Below are positions 1-7,414 of a stretch of DNA of 16,928 nucleotides, piece after piece. Position 1 is the first letter of the stretch; the number at the start of each line of letters is the position of its first letter. The notes beneath the pieces were generated by a model, which searched no databases, had not been told where the DNA came from, and saw nothing but the letters and a program-made list of their open reading frames with translations. Both the position numbers and the translations under genes were made by a program. The stretch is from Brevundimonas sp. UBA2388. Its GTDB lineage: Bacteria; Pseudomonadota; Alphaproteobacteria; Caulobacterales; Caulobacteraceae. The DNA lies in assembly GCA_002343425.1 (NCBI GenBank), contig DDSO01000107.1, positions 1 through 16,928 on the forward strand, read 5' to 3'.

Positions 1-126
1 CGCAGCGAGATCCCGCTCCATCCGCTCCCGCCGCCGCTTCGGATCGCCGGCCGAGCGAGCCTCCCTGCGACGGGACGGGGGGAGTCTAGGACGGGGTCTT
101 CCTATGGCGGGTTCGTGACGCTGCAT
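1..126 (-). CDS. Possible 5' end of a leftward gene, truncated by the window edge
   Basis: An open frame on the minus strand runs from an ATG at 126-124 to the window edge (42 codons). A second in-frame ATG lies at 21-19. The visible peptide is very rich in Arg and Pro and ends RRRERMERDLAA. No convincing Shine-Dalgarno precedes either ATG. The first follows a run of seven A residues. The Arg-rich part may not be translated, in which case the gene begins at 21 or further left. Too little is visible to assign a product. The main support is that the rest of this region is also read leftward and that the gap up to the next gene is otherwise empty. Confidence 0.3.
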   Translation of the reverse strand, partial: MQRHEPAIGRPRPRLPPSRRREARSAGDPKRRRERMERDLAA

Positions 127-169
127 TTTTTTGAAAGTGCGCGAAGTCAGTGGGTTGGCGGCGCGGGAT

Positions 170-197
170 ATGCTGACAATCGGTGGATTGTCAGCAT
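170..197. repeat. Perfect 12-bp inverted repeat with 4-bp spacer (operator or hairpin)
   Basis: ATGCTGACAATC at 170-181 is the exact reverse complement of GATTGTCAGCAT at 186-197, with GGTG between. On the plus strand the right arm is followed by GATTTTCTG, so a weak plus-strand terminator is possible, but no plus-strand gene ends here. On the minus strand it lies upstream of the possible gene at the left edge, where an exact 28-bp dyad would suit a dimeric repressor such as a TetR-type protein. The role is unproven. Confidence 0.6.
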
Positions 198-205
198 GAT
201 TTTCT

Positions 206-240
206 GTCTCCTCCCTGTCGCGAAGCGATGGGGAGGAGAC
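206..240. repeat. Short palindromic intergenic repeat (REP-like hairpin)
   Basis: GTCTCCTCCC at 206-215 pairs perfectly with GGGAGGAGAC at 231-240. Inside it, TCGC-GAA-GCGA forms a second small stem. The CCCTGTCG/CG and GGGGAGG elements resemble those inside the larger palindrome at 761-913, so both may belong to one intergenic repeat family. It sits just behind the stop codon of the small secreted protein and could end that leftward transcript, although no U-tract follows on that strand. Confidence 0.6.
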
Positions 241-251
241 GGTGGGGCTGC

Positions 252-707
252 CTATTCCGACTCATCCACCGGGGCGGCGTCCGCGGGTGTCGCCGGGGTC
301 GGACCCAGGGCGTCGGCGGCGGCCTGGCAGCGCAGGCCGGCATAGAGGCCGTTCAGATAGTACCAGCGGTGGCGGACGGCGGCGGCCTCGGCCTCCTTGC
401 GTTCGCGCTCGGGGGCGGTCAGGGCGTCGGCGCCGGCGATGGCGAGGCCGGCTCCGGGAATCACCATGGAGGCGCCGGCGCGAGCGACACCGCCGAGGCG
501 GCCGAACAGCCCGCCACCGGGTTCGCCGCCCATGGCCTCGCTGAGCCGGGCCGCTTCTTCGGATACGACGGCGCAGCTCATGCCAACGTCGGTGGCGCGG
601 ATGGCCTCAATGGGGCCCGACGGCCGGACCTCAGGCTCCTGCGCCCAAACGGGTGAAACGGCACCCAGACCGAAGGCTATGGCGGCGCAAGCGGCAACGG
701 ACTTCAT
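252..707 (-). CDS. Small secreted protein of unknown function
   Basis: The 151-residue protein has a clear Sec signal peptide: MKS, a hydrophobic alanine-rich core, then VWA-Q as a likely signal peptidase I site near residue 23. I chose the ATG at 707 because GAGGG lies 9 nt upstream. A TTG three codons earlier is in frame but lacks a ribosome site. The mature protein has two cysteines (in GMSC and LRCQ), consistent with one disulfide. Its central Gly/Ala-rich hydrophobic stretch (FGRLGG to AIAGAD) resembles a glycine zipper, followed by a charged Glu/Arg/Ala segment and an acidic, Pro-rich tail. I do not recognise the family. It is separated from dxs by a palindromic repeat and is probably its own transcription unit. 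Confidence 0.7.
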   Translation of the reverse strand: MKSVAACAAIAFGLGAVSPVWAQEPEVRPSGPIEAIRATDVGMSCAVVSEEAARLSEAMGGEPGGGLFGRLGGVARAGASMVIPGAGLAIAGADALTAPERERKEAEAAAVRHRWYYLNGLYAGLRCQAAADALGPTPATPADAAPVDESE

Positions 708-760
708 GATACTCAACCCTCAAAGCCCCGCGAAGGAACGGGTGGGAGGGATGGCGGTTG

Positions 761-913
761 CGTTCTCCCTCCCCTTCATCGGGAGGGACGGCGAGGCGCA
801 GCCGAGCCCGGGTGGGGAACGCCAGTCTCGATCCGGCGGAGCCCGGCTTCGCAGTTCCCCACCCTGTCGTCGCTTCGCGCCGACATCCCTCCCCATGAAG
901 GGGAGGGAGAACG
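761..913. repeat. Nested palindromic intergenic element (MITE- or REP-like), about 153 bp
   Basis: The outer arms CGTTCTCCCTCCCCTTCAT (761-779) and its exact complement (895-913) are 19 bp long. Inside are GGGAGGGA (781-788) pairing with TCCCTCCC (886-893), and GGGTGGGGAAC (810-820) pairing with GTTCCCCACCC (854-864). Each end can also fold locally (CCCTCCCC-ttcat-GGGGAGGG on the minus strand), and the right half holds TGTCG...CGACA. No obvious target-site duplication flanks it. It begins 7 bp beyond the dxs stop codon, so a dxs transcript would run into a large fold that probably ends or stabilises the message. Similar CTCCCTCCCC palindromes are, to my recollection, common between genes in Caulobacterales. 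Confidence 0.75.
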
Positions 914-919
914 TGGTGC

Positions 920-2830
920 TTACGCCCTCACCGCCCGCGTCGCTTCAACCCCGAGCGCCTGCAGCGCCGCGGCGGCGATGTGGTCGGCGTTGAGGCCGGC
1001 GGTGGCGTACATGGCGGCGGGATTGTCCTGATCCTGGAAGACGTCGGGCAGACAAAGGGTGCGGATCTTCAGGCCCGCGTCGAGCGCGCCCTTGTCGGAC
1101 AGGAGCTGGAGCACGAAGGCGCCGAAGCCGCCCATGGCCCCCTCCTCCACCGTGATCAGGCATTCGTGCTCACGGGCCAGACGCAGGATCATGTCGGCGT
1201 CCAGCGGCTTGGCGAAGCGGGCGTCGGCGACGGTCGCCGAGACCCCGCGGGCGGCAAGCGCATCGGCGGCCTTGAGCGATTCCTGCAGCCGGGTGCCAAG
1301 CGAGAGGATGGCGACGGTCGTGCCCTCGCGGACAATGCGGCCCTTGCCGATCTCCAGCGGGGCGGCGAGCTCGGGAATCTCGATCCCGACGCCGTCGCCG
1401 CGCGGATAGCGGAAGGCGGAGGGGCGGTCATCGATCTCGAGGCTGGTGGCGATCATGGCGGCCAGATCGGCCTCGTCGGCGGCGGCCATCAGCACCATGC
1501 CCGGCAGCGCCCCCATGAAGCCGATGTCGAACGAACCGGCATGGGTGCAGCCATCGGCGCCGACCAGACCGGCGCGGTCCATGGCGAAACGCACCGGCAG
1601 GGACTGGATGGCCACATCGTGGACGACCTGGTCGTAGCCGCGCTGGAGGAAGGTCGAATAGATGGCGCAGACCGGCTTCATCCCGTCGGCGGCGAGGCCG
1701 GCGGCGAAGGTGACGGCGTGCTGTTCGGCGATGCCGACGTCATAGGTGCGGGTCGGGAAGGCCTGGCCGAACAGGTCCAGCCCGGTGCCCGAGGGCATGG
1801 CGGCGGTGATGGCCACGATGGTCGGGTCCAGCTGCGCGCGCTTGATCAGCTCGGTCCCGAAGACCTTGGTATAGCTGGGGGCATTGGAGGCGGCCTTGGC
1901 CTGTTTGCCGGAGATGACGTCGAATTTCGCCACGGCGTGCAGCTTGTCGGCGCTGGATTCGGCGGGGGCGTAGCCCTTGCCCTTCTGGGTCACGACATGG
2001 ACCACCACCGGACGGTCGGTGATGGCGGCGGCGTTCTTCAGGATGGGGACCAGGTTGTCCATGTCGTGGCCGTCGACCGGCCCGACATAGTAGAAGCCCA
2101 GCTCCTCGAAGAAGGTGCCGCCGACGATCATGCCGCGGGCGTATTCCTCCGCCTTGCGGGCCGCGTTGCGGAACGGGCGCGGCAAGTGTTCGGCGACCGA
2201 CTTTCCGAAGCGGCGGAAATTACGATAGGCGCCGCCCGAGACCTGTTTGGCCAGATAGGCGCTCATGCCGCCGACCGGCGGGGCGATCGACATGTCGTTG
2301 TCGTTGAGAATGACCATGAGCTGGCCATTGGTCGTCTCGGCCGCGTTGTTCATGGCCTCATAGGCCATGCCGGCGGACATGGAGCCGTCGCCGATGACGG
2401 CCACGACGCGGTTCTTTTCGCCCTTCTGGTCGCGCGCGGCCGCGAAGCCGAGGGCGGCGCTGATCGAGGTCGAGGCGTGGGCGGCGCCGAAGGGGTCGTA
2501 TTCGCTCTCGCTGCGCTTGGTGAAGCCCGACAGGCCGCCGGGCTGGCGCAGGGTGCGGATGCGGTCGCGCCGACCGGTGAGGATCTTGTGCGGATAGCAC
2601 TGGTGGCCGACGTCCCAGATCAGGATGTCCTTCGGCGTCTCGAACACATGGTGCAGGGCGACGGTCAGCTCGACCACGCCAAGGCCGGCGCCGAGATGGC
2701 CGCCGGTGACGGAGACAGCGTCGATGGTCTCGGCCCGCAGCTCGTCCGCCAGCTGGCGCAGCTGGGGAATGTCGAAGTCCCGCGTGTCGGCGGGGACATG
2801 GACCTGGTCGAGGAGCGGGGTGTCTGGCAT
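920..2830 (-). CDS. dxs: 1-deoxy-D-xylulose-5-phosphate synthase
   Basis: This cytoplasmic thiamine-diphosphate enzyme condenses pyruvate with glyceraldehyde 3-phosphate, the first and rate-setting step of the MEP isoprenoid pathway. At 636 residues it has the usual length. Visible landmarks are TGGHLG with His45, [11 protein letters not shown] near 73-83, the ThDP/Mg motif [16 protein letters not shown] at 147-162, NDNDMSI near 176-182, and [10 protein letters not shown] with the cofactor-activating Glu369. The transketolase C-terminal domain occupies about 490-620. The start at MPDTPLLD is the only sensible ATG, but its ribosome site is weak. It follows ispA by 121 nt on the same strand and may be co-transcribed, so prenyl precursor synthesis and chain elongation sit together. 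No THI-box riboswitch is visible upstream. It ends 7 bp before a large palindrome. Confidence 0.97.
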   Translation of the reverse strand: MPDTPLLDQVHVPADTRDFDIPQLRQLADELRAETIDAVSVTGGHLGAGLGVVELTVALHHVFETPKDILIWDVGHQCYPHKILTGRRDRIRTLRQPGGLSGFTKRSESEYDPFGAAHASTSISAALGFAAARDQKGEKNRVVAVIGDGSMSAGMAYEAMNNAAETTNGQLMVILNDNDMSIAPPVGGMSAYLAKQVSGGAYRNFRRFGKSVAEHLPRPFRNAARKAEEYARGMIVGGTFFEELGFYYVGPVDGHDMDNLVPILKNAAAITDRPVVVHVVTQKGKGYAPAESSADKLHAVAKFDVISGKQAKAASNAPSYTKVFGTELIKRAQLDPTIVAITAAMPSGTGLDLFGQAFPTRTYDVGIAEQHAVTFAAGLAADGMKPVCAIYSTFLQRGYDQVVHDVAIQSLPVRFAMDRAGLVGADGCTHAGSFDIGFMGALPGMVLMAAADEADLAAMIATSLEIDDRPSAFRYPRGDGVGIEIPELAAPLEIGKGRIVREGTTVAILSLGTRLQESLKAADALAARGVSATVADARFAKPLDADMILRLAREHECLITVEEGAMGGFGAFVLQLLSDKGALDAGLKIRTLCLPDVFQDQDNPAAMYATAGLNADHIAAAALQALGVEATRAVRA

Positions 2831-2916
2831 GCGGGCGGTTCGTACCTAAGCCTTTGGTCTTCCAACACGCTGTAGCGCATTTCGCTGCGATGCGGGCCGA
2901 CGTGATCTGATTTTTC

Positions 2917-2943
2917 GCTGCGGGGCCGCCGCAGCCCCCCCCC
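2917..2943. other. ispA-dxs spacer: hairpin without U-tract plus a run of nine C
   Basis: GCTGCGG (2917-2923) pairs with CCGCAGC (2929-2935), and a C9 homopolymer spans 2935-2943. On the minus strand the hairpin comes shortly after the ispA stop codon and is followed by GAAAAATC rather than U residues, so it is not a standard terminator. Read-through into dxs is possible. The remaining 2831-2916 shows no convincing promoter. Confidence 0.4.
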
Positions 2944-2951
2944 GGAACGAC

Positions 2952-3878
2952 TCAGGACCGGCGGTGGAGGACGTAGTCTACACTGGCCTTGAGGATGTCC
3001 GCGTCGGGACCGAAGAGATCGAGGTGGGCGCGGGCCTGGTCGGCGAGGTGCGCGACCCTGTGCCGCGCCTGGTCGACGCCCAGCAGGGTGACGAAATTGG
3101 TCTTGCCGCGGGCGGCGTCCTTGTTGGCGGCCTTCCCGAGGATGTCCTCGTCGCCCTCGACGTCCAGCAGGTCGTCGACGATCTGGTAGGCCAGGCCGAT
3201 GTCGTGGGCGAAGCTGGTCAGGGCCTGACGATGGATCTCGCGGGCGCCGGCGATGATCAGGGGAATCTCGAAGGCGTAGGTGAACAGTGCCCCGGTCTTG
3301 AGGCGCTGCATGCGGGCCACGCCGCCGAGGTCGTCGCGGACGCCCAGCAGGTCGATCATCTGGCCGCCGGCCATGCCGCGCGCGCCACTGGCCAGCGACA
3401 GGCGGGCGGCCAGCTCGCAGCGGACGGCGGGATCGTCGTGGGTGTCCTCGTGCAACAGGATGTCGAACGCCGCCGTCTGCAGCGCGTCGCCGGCGAGGAC
3501 GGCGGTGGCCTCGTCATAGGCCTTGTGCACCGTGGGACGGCCGCGGCGGACGTCGTCGTCGTCCATACAGGGCAGGTCGTCATGGACCAGGCTGTAGGCG
3601 TGGACGCATTCGAGGGCGCAGGCGGCCCGCAGAACGGGCCGTTCCTCGATGTCGAACAGATTGGCGGCCTCAAGGGCGAAGAAGGGGCGCAGCCGCTTGC
3701 CGGGGCCGAGGGCGGCGTAGCGCATGGCCTCGGTCAGGCGCGATTCGGGGCCGTCGGCGCGCGGCAGGAGCTCGTCGAGGGCGACAGTGACCAGATCGGC
3801 GATCTCGGCCACCCGGTCGATGACGCCCTGCTCCGGCGAATTGGCGGCGAGGACCGTCGCTGGCGGGGGGGCGGTCAG
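2952..3878 (-). CDS. ispA: Geranylgeranyl/farnesyl diphosphate synthase (IspA-type short-chain prenyltransferase)
   Basis: The enzyme adds isopentenyl diphosphate to allylic diphosphates to make farnesyl (C15) diphosphate, the precursor of quinone side chains, undecaprenyl carriers and hopanoids or carotenoids. Counting from the CTG start (308 residues), GPGKRLRP is at 58-65. The first aspartate-rich motif DDLPCMD (100-106) has the two extra residues typical of bacterial type II FPP synthases. GGQMIDL starts near 171, KTG is at 194-196, and the second aspartate motif DDLLD is at 235-239. The open frame extends further upstream, but that part is csaA read out of frame and has no family similarity. 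The CTG at 3878-3876 overlaps the csaA TGA (CTGA) and has GGGAGG 5 nt before it. A GTG about 22 codons later would shorten the first helix. Confidence 0.93.
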   Translation of the reverse strand: MTAPPPATVLAANSPEQGVIDRVAEIADLVTVALDELLPRADGPESRLTEAMRYAALGPGKRLRPFFALEAANLFDIEERPVLRAACALECVHAYSLVHDDLPCMDDDDVRRGRPTVHKAYDEATAVLAGDALQTAAFDILLHEDTHDDPAVRCELAARLSLASGARGMAGGQMIDLLGVRDDLGGVARMQRLKTGALFTYAFEIPLIIAGAREIHRQALTSFAHDIGLAYQIVDDLLDVEGDEDILGKAANKDAARGKTNFVTLLGVDQARHRVAHLADQARAHLDLFGPDADILKASVDYVLHRRS

Positions 3879-4225
3879 AACAGCCTCCCGCCGATGGGGA
3901 CGTCGCGATCGACGCCGACCAGGACGACCTCGCCGGCGGCGTCGGGGAAGCCGAGGGTCAGGACCTCGGACATGAAGGGGCCGATCTGGCGCGGCGGAAA
4001 GTTGACGACGGCGGCGACCTTGCGGCCCAGCAGCTGGTCGCGCGTGTAGTGGACTGTGATCTGGGCCGAGGACTTTTTCACCCCGATGTCGGGGCCGAAG
4101 TCGATGGTCAGTTTCCACGCCGGCTTGCGGGCCTCGGGGAAGGGGTCGACGGCGAGGACTTCACCCACGCGGACATCGACCTTCATGAAGTCGTCGAAGG
4201 CGATCTGGCCGGCGGGGGCCGGCAT
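3875..4225 (-). CDS. csaA: CsaA-type tRNA-binding domain protein (putative export chaperone)
   Basis: This 116-residue protein consists of a single tRNA-binding OB fold, the length and architecture of CsaA/YgjH. Landmarks are [14 protein letters not shown] (10-23), [11 protein letters not shown] (34-44), SSAQITVHY (52-60), [19 protein letters not shown] (74-92) and the terminal PIGGRL. In Bacillus CsaA binds unfolded preproteins and is linked to secretion. A role in RNA binding is also possible, and function in this lineage is untested. The ATG at 4225 overlaps the final A of the xseB stop (TGATG), which excludes the longer open frame upstream. Its own stop overlaps the ispA start, so it is translated in the middle of a coupled xseB-csaA-ispA unit. 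Confidence 0.92.
   Translation of the reverse strand: MPAPAGQIAFDDFMKVDVRVGEVLAVDPFPEARKPAWKLTIDFGPDIGVKKSSAQITVHYTRDQLLGRKVAAVVNFPPRQIGPFMSEVLTLGFPDAAGEVVLVGVDRDVPIGGRLF
3876..3889 (-). promoter_or_regulatory. Ribosome site and CTG start codon of ispA inside the csaA end
   Basis: On the minus strand GGGAGG (3889-3884) is followed by CTGTT and then CTG (3878-3876), whose last two bases are part of the csaA TGA stop. No ATG, GTG or TTG lies in frame within this neighbourhood. The arrangement matches the ATGA overlaps seen elsewhere in the window with A replaced by C, so ispA translation is probably coupled to csaA at reduced efficiency. Confidence 0.55.
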
Positions 4226-4473
4226 CAGCTGAACTCGGCCGGTTCGACGCCCTTCGCCTGACCGTCGGGGCCGACCACGATCTTCTCGACGCGAAGCTGG
4301 GCGGCCTTGAGCCGGCTTTCGCAGTGGGCTTTCAGGCGGGCGCCCTCCTCGTAGAGGGCGATCGATTCCTCCAGCGGGGCCTGGCCGGACTCGAGTTTGG
4401 AGACGATAGCCTCGAGACGCTGGAGGGCGTCCTCGAAACTGAGCTCGGCGGGGATGGCGGCGGAGTCGGTCAT
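4225..4473 (-). CDS. xseB: Exodeoxyribonuclease VII small subunit
   Basis: XseB binds several copies to the catalytic XseA subunit, forming the cytoplasmic nuclease that degrades single-stranded DNA into short oligonucleotides. The 82-residue length is normal. The family signature is clear: LSFEDALQRLEAIVSKLESGQAPLEES in two-helix form at about 11-37, then the helix with LYEEGARLKAHCESRLKAAQLRVEKI at about 40-65. XseA is not in the window. The stop codon shares one base with the csaA ATG. Association of xseB with ispA and dxs is a recurrent arrangement in proteobacteria. The ribosome site is weak (AGGG about 11 nt upstream of the ATG). Confidence 0.96.
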   Translation of the reverse strand: MTDSAAIPAELSFEDALQRLEAIVSKLESGQAPLEESIALYEEGARLKAHCESRLKAAQLRVEKIVVGPDGQAKGVEPAEFS

Positions 4474-4502
4474 GGCGGGCGACCCTAGAGGGGGCGGCGG
4501 CG

Positions 4503-4519
4503 GGTCTCAAGCGGAGACC
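4503..4519. other. Small hairpin between cyclophilin gene and xseB
   Basis: GGTCTC (4503-4508) pairs with GAGACC (4514-4519) around a 5-nt loop, just after the cyclophilin stop codon on the minus strand. No U-tract follows, so it is at most a weak pause or processing site. The leftward transcript probably continues into xseB 30 nt further on. Confidence 0.35.
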
Positions 4520-4527
4520 GGCATTTG

Positions 4528-5142
4528 CTAGCCGGCGGGGACGACCCGACGGGCGGAGACGATGCGGACGCGGGGGTCGAGCATCTGGCCGCGCATGAAG
4601 CCCTCGCCCTCGGTGGGGGATTTGGGAGCGGCGAGGATGGCGCGGACCACGTCCATGCCGTCGACGACCCGGCCGAAGACGGCGAACCCTGGGTCGCCCG
4701 GGGCGGACCGGCCGGCGTCGAAGCCGGGCAGATTGCCGACGATGATGAAGAAGTCGCCGTCGGCGGTGCCGGGATCGAAACGGGCCATGGACAGGGCGCC
4801 GTCGACGTGGCGCAGGCCGGTCTGGCTGGTGGGCTCATGGGCGATCGGCGGCAGGATGCGGTCGGGCGCATTGGCGGTCCCGCCCTGGACCACGCCGGTT
4901 CCGGCGCCCAGTTCCATGCCGCGGTAGAAATCGGTTCCGTTGAACCGGCCCTCGTCCACATAGCGCAGGAAGTTGGCGGCGGTGATCGGAGCGCGCGGGT
5001 CGGTCTCGACGAGGATATTGCCGGCGGAGGTCTCGAGCAGAACGCGGACAGCGGCGACCGGGGCTGGCGTTGCATCCTGGGCGAAGGCGGGGGCCGACAG
5101 GGCGGCGGCGAGGCAGAGGGCGAGCAGGGACCGGCGGATCAT
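4528..5142 (-). CDS. Exported cyclophilin-type peptidyl-prolyl cis-trans isomerase
   Basis: The enzyme should catalyse proline isomerisation during protein folding outside the cytoplasm. Residues 1-21 (MIRRSLLALC...APAFA-Q) form a good Sec signal peptide. The cyclophilin fold follows from about residue 31: VLLETSAGNILVETDPRAPITAANF (35-58), YVDEGRFNGTDFYRGM (61-76) with the catalytic Arg in FYR (Arg74), VVQGGTAN (84-91), GALSMAR (115-121), DFFIIVGNLPGFD (130-142) and FGRVVDGMDVV (156-166). The usual FFI-N is FFI-I here, and the tryptophan that gives cyclosporin sensitivity is absent, as in many bacterial forms. GAGGAG 7 nt before the ATG supports the start. It lies 16 nt after the phosphatase gene, so the two are likely co-transcribed. 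Confidence 0.93.
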   Translation of the reverse strand: MIRRSLLALCLAAALSAPAFAQDATPAPVAAVRVLLETSAGNILVETDPRAPITAANFLRYVDEGRFNGTDFYRGMELGAGTGVVQGGTANAPDRILPPIAHEPTSQTGLRHVDGALSMARFDPGTADGDFFIIVGNLPGFDAGRSAPGDPGFAVFGRVVDGMDVVRAILAAPKSPTEGEGFMRGQMLDPRVRIVSARRVVPAG

Positions 5143-5158
5143 GGTCGTCTCCTCGCCG

Positions 5159-5833
5159 TCAGCGCTTCTCGTAGCGACGCTGGGACCAGTATTTGAAGCC
5201 CTGGTTGTGGACCAGATCCCAGCCGTCGGCGCGCAGGCGGCGGCCGACCATATGGTTGAAATAGCCGTGGGCGAGAACCAGCACGTCCTGACCGCTCTCG
5301 GCGCGGGCGATCAGGGCCTGGGCGGCCTTTTCGGCGCGGCACTCGGCCTGACGACGGGTTTCCTGACCCTCGTGGTGGTTGAAGACATGCCACCAGAAGC
5401 GGGCGACGGCACCCCAGTATTTCGGCGGCAGTTTGAACCAGCTGGGGAAGTGGGGCGGCGGCAGGGGGGCCTCGATGAACAGGGCGTCCGACATGACCTC
5501 GCGGCCGGCGGCTATGGCGGCGGCGGTTTCCTGAGCGCGGGGTCGGGTCGAGGCGTAGATGGCGCCGGCGCCCTCGGCGGTCGCCAGCAGCTCGGGCGGC
5601 GGGGTCTGACCCGCGCGCAGGCCGCCGACCTCGTATCTGGCCCACCAGTCCCGGTACTGGTCAGAGGTGAGGTAGCATTTGCGCGACAGGGCCGGCTCGC
5701 CATGGCGGGCCAGAACGATGGCTCCCGGACGCACCGAGACCAGGGCGGCGCGCGGCGCGGCCGGTTGGGCAGGCTCCGTTCTGGCGGGCGCCGGCGTGTC
5801 GGCCATCAGTGAGTCTCTGGCGGGGGCGGACAT
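5159..5833 (-). CDS. Histidine phosphatase (phosphoglycerate mutase-like) family protein
   Basis: This is a branch-1 histidine acid phosphatase fold of 224 residues. It has the phosphohistidine motif LARHGEP (Arg43, His44), a second phosphate-binding Arg in YASTRPRAQETA (Arg97), an acid in IEAPLPPP (Glu121) and the second histidine in LVLAHGYFNHMVG (His189). All four catalytic positions appear intact. The substrate is unknown, and such proteins act on sugar phosphates, phosphoproteins or other phosphoesters. A Trp-rich stretch (SWFKLPPKYWGAVARFWWHV, 131-150) is distinctive. The first 36 residues are Ala/Pro-rich and show no signal peptide. An alternative ATG nine codons downstream is equally plausible because neither has a clear ribosome site. 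The gene lies 34 nt behind the deacetylase gene. Confidence 0.87.
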   Translation of the reverse strand: MSAPARDSLMADTPAPARTEPAQPAAPRAALVSVRPGAIVLARHGEPALSRKCYLTSDQYRDWWARYEVGGLRAGQTPPPELLATAEGAGAIYASTRPRAQETAAAIAAGREVMSDALFIEAPLPPPHFPSWFKLPPKYWGAVARFWWHVFNHHEGQETRRQAECRAEKAAQALIARAESGQDVLVLAHGYFNHMVGRRLRADGWDLVHNQGFKYWSQRRYEKR

Positions 5834-5867
5834 GATTTCCGGACGTAAGCGATTGGCGAACCGTCCT

Positions 5868-6788
5868 TTATTCCTCCCCCAAGGCCTGAACGTGGGCGAC
5901 CGCAGAACGGCCCAGCCCCTCTAGGTCGTAACCGCCCTCGAGCGAGGACACAACCTTGCCGCCACAGCACGATCTCGCGACCTCGAGCACGGCGCGGGTC
6001 GCCCAGGCGAAATCATCGGCCTCGAGCGACTGGTGGGCGAGCGGATCGCGGCGGTGGGCGTCAAAGCCGGCGGAGATCAGGATCAGGTCGGGGGCGAAGG
6101 CTTCGAGCGCCGGCATCAGGCCGCCGGCGAAGGCGCCGCGCCAGGCCTCGCGGGCGGCGTGGGGCGGGACCGGGACGTTGACGATATTGCCGACGCCGGT
6201 CTCGGAGGCCGCGCCTGTGCCCGGGTAGAGCGGCGACTGGTGGATGGAGCCGAGGAACAGGCTGTCGTCCGCCTCGAACGCCGCCTGGGTGCCGTTGCCG
6301 TGGTGGACGTCGAAATCGATGACCGCGACGCGGGCCATGCCTTCGGACTGGGCCACGCGGGCGGCGACGGCGACGTTGGAGAACAGGCAGAAGCCCATGC
6401 TCTGGCCGGGTTCGGCGTGGTGGCCGGGCGGGCGAACGGCGGCGAAGGCGCGGGCGGTCTCGCCACGGGCCACGGCGCGAACGGCGTCGATCGCAGCGCC
6501 GGCGGCGAGGCGTGCGGCGCGGACGCTGCCGGGAGACAGGACGGTGTCGGCGTCGAGCTGGCGGAAACCGCTGGCGGGCGCGGCGGCGAGCAGGCGGGCG
6601 ACATGGTCGGCGGGATGCAACCGCTCGAGATCGGCGATAGCTGCCTCGGTCGCGGCGCGGCGGTCGCGACCGAGGTCCGCGGCATCGAGCGCGTCGAGCA
6701 CGGCCTGCAGCCGCTCCGGGCTTTCGGGATGGCCGACGCCGGGGCGGTGCTCCAGCATGTCGGGATGGGTGAAGAGGGCGACGCTCAT
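5868..6788 (-). CDS. Histone deacetylase-family zinc amidohydrolase
   Basis: This 306-residue class II-type deacetylase domain protein should remove acyl groups from amines, such as acetyl-lysine, acetylpolyamines or another small substrate that cannot be chosen from sequence. The active site is complete: RPPGHHAEP with His123/His124, the zinc motif [12 protein letters not shown] with Asp160 and His162, [12 protein letters not shown] (181-192), the third zinc ligand Asp243 in [11 protein letters not shown], and the catalytic-pocket Tyr287 in [11 protein letters not shown] start at [10 protein letters not shown] because family members begin there. An ATG six codons upstream (6806, MRILRP) is also possible. 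TATCCT lies 7 nt before the chosen ATG, hinting at a leaderless message, but no good -35 is seen. It heads the leftward run toward dxs. Confidence 0.92.
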   Translation of the reverse strand: MSVALFTHPDMLEHRPGVGHPESPERLQAVLDALDAADLGRDRRAATEAAIADLERLHPADHVARLLAAAPASGFRQLDADTVLSPGSVRAARLAAGAAIDAVRAVARGETARAFAAVRPPGHHAEPGQSMGFCLFSNVAVAARVAQSEGMARVAVIDFDVHHGNGTQAAFEADDSLFLGSIHQSPLYPGTGAASETGVGNIVNVPVPPHAAREAWRGAFAGGLMPALEAFAPDLILISAGFDAHRRDPLAHQSLEADDFAWATRAVLEVARSCCGGKVVSSLEGGYDLEGLGRSAVAHVQALGEE

Positions 6789-6880
6789 CGGGCGGAGGAT
6801 ACGCATCCCCGCTCGCAAACAACACCCGCTGATCCCGGATTGGGGTTGAGTCCCGCATGTCATCGGGCGAAAGCGAACTC

Positions 6881-7408
6881 ATGACCGAGCCCTTGATCCG
6901 CCCCGCCATTGAAGCCGACGCCGCCGCCCTGGGCGTGCTGGGGCGGCAGACCTTCCTCGATACCTTTGTGGACGGGTTCGGCATCCCCTATCCGGCCGAC
7001 GATCTGGCGGCCTTTCTGGACGCCAGCTTCAGCCCGGAGACCATCCGGACGAAACTGCAGGAGCCCGGCGCGGCATGGTGGGTGGCAGAGCGGGACGGCG
7101 AGCTGCTGGCCTTCGCCAACACGGGGCCGAACACCCTGCCCCACCCGGAGGCCCGTGCCAGCCATGCGGAGCTGCGGCGGCTCTATGTGTCGAAGGCGGC
7201 GCAGGGTCTTGGGCTGGGGACGAGGCTGCTGACGGTCGCCCTCGACTGGATGGAGGCCCACACCGACGGGCCGCTGTGGATCGGGGTCTGGAGCGGGAAC
7301 CTGAAGGCGCAGAAGCTTTACGCCGCCTGGGGGTTCGAGAAGGCGGGCGAGTACCAGTATCCGGTCGGGGCGTGGATGGACGACGAGTTCATCCTGCGAC
7401 GGGGCTGA
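6881..7408 (+). CDS. GNAT-family N-acetyltransferase
   Basis: This acetyl-CoA-dependent transferase has 175 residues from the ATG at 6881 (MTEPLIRPA). The in-frame ATG at 6857 would add eight residues, and neither start has a strong ribosome site. Motif A is ELRRLYVSKAAQGLGLGTRLL, in which the QGLGLG loop binds the pyrophosphate of CoA. Motif B is NLKAQKLYAAWGFEKAGEYQYPVG with the conserved Asn, Tyr and Gly-Phe. The closing WMDDEFIL is common in the RimI-like subgroup acting on amino acids, peptides or small amines. The acceptor is unknown. It is divergent from the deacetylase gene across about 90 bp, so acetylation and deacetylation enzymes share one upstream region. Its stop lies only 6 bp from the end of the convergent acylase gene. 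Confidence 0.9.
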   Translation: MTEPLIRPAIEADAAALGVLGRQTFLDTFVDGFGIPYPADDLAAFLDASFSPETIRTKLQEPGAAWWVAERDGELLAFANTGPNTLPHPEARASHAELRRLYVSKAAQGLGLGTRLLTVALDWMEAHTDGPLWIGVWSGNLKAQKLYAAWGFEKAGEYQYPVGAWMDDEFILRRG

Positions 7409-7414
7409 CGGCCA

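Noticed and set aside
735..764. GGAAC followed by CGTT on the plus strand, a second EcfG-like promoter
   Set aside because: The spacing is 21 bp, outside the 16-17 bp needed, and no plus-strand gene follows.
980..2875. 631-codon open frame on the plus strand
   Set aside because: It is exactly antisense to dxs, its translation is Gly/Ala/Asp/Val-rich with no family features, and such frames arise from high third-position G+C.
2831..2951. Possible thiamine riboswitch in front of dxs
   Set aside because: No THI-box core sequences are present and the spacer is short; dxs is not a usual riboswitch target.
2964..4049. 361-codon plus-strand open frame
   Set aside because: It is antisense to ispA and the end of csaA, both of which have clear motifs; the composition is shadow-like.
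4931..4946. Palindrome CGGTTC-CGTT-GAACCG resembling a LexA-type site
   Set aside because: It lies inside the cyclophilin coding sequence, away from any start, and can arise by chance in GC-rich DNA.
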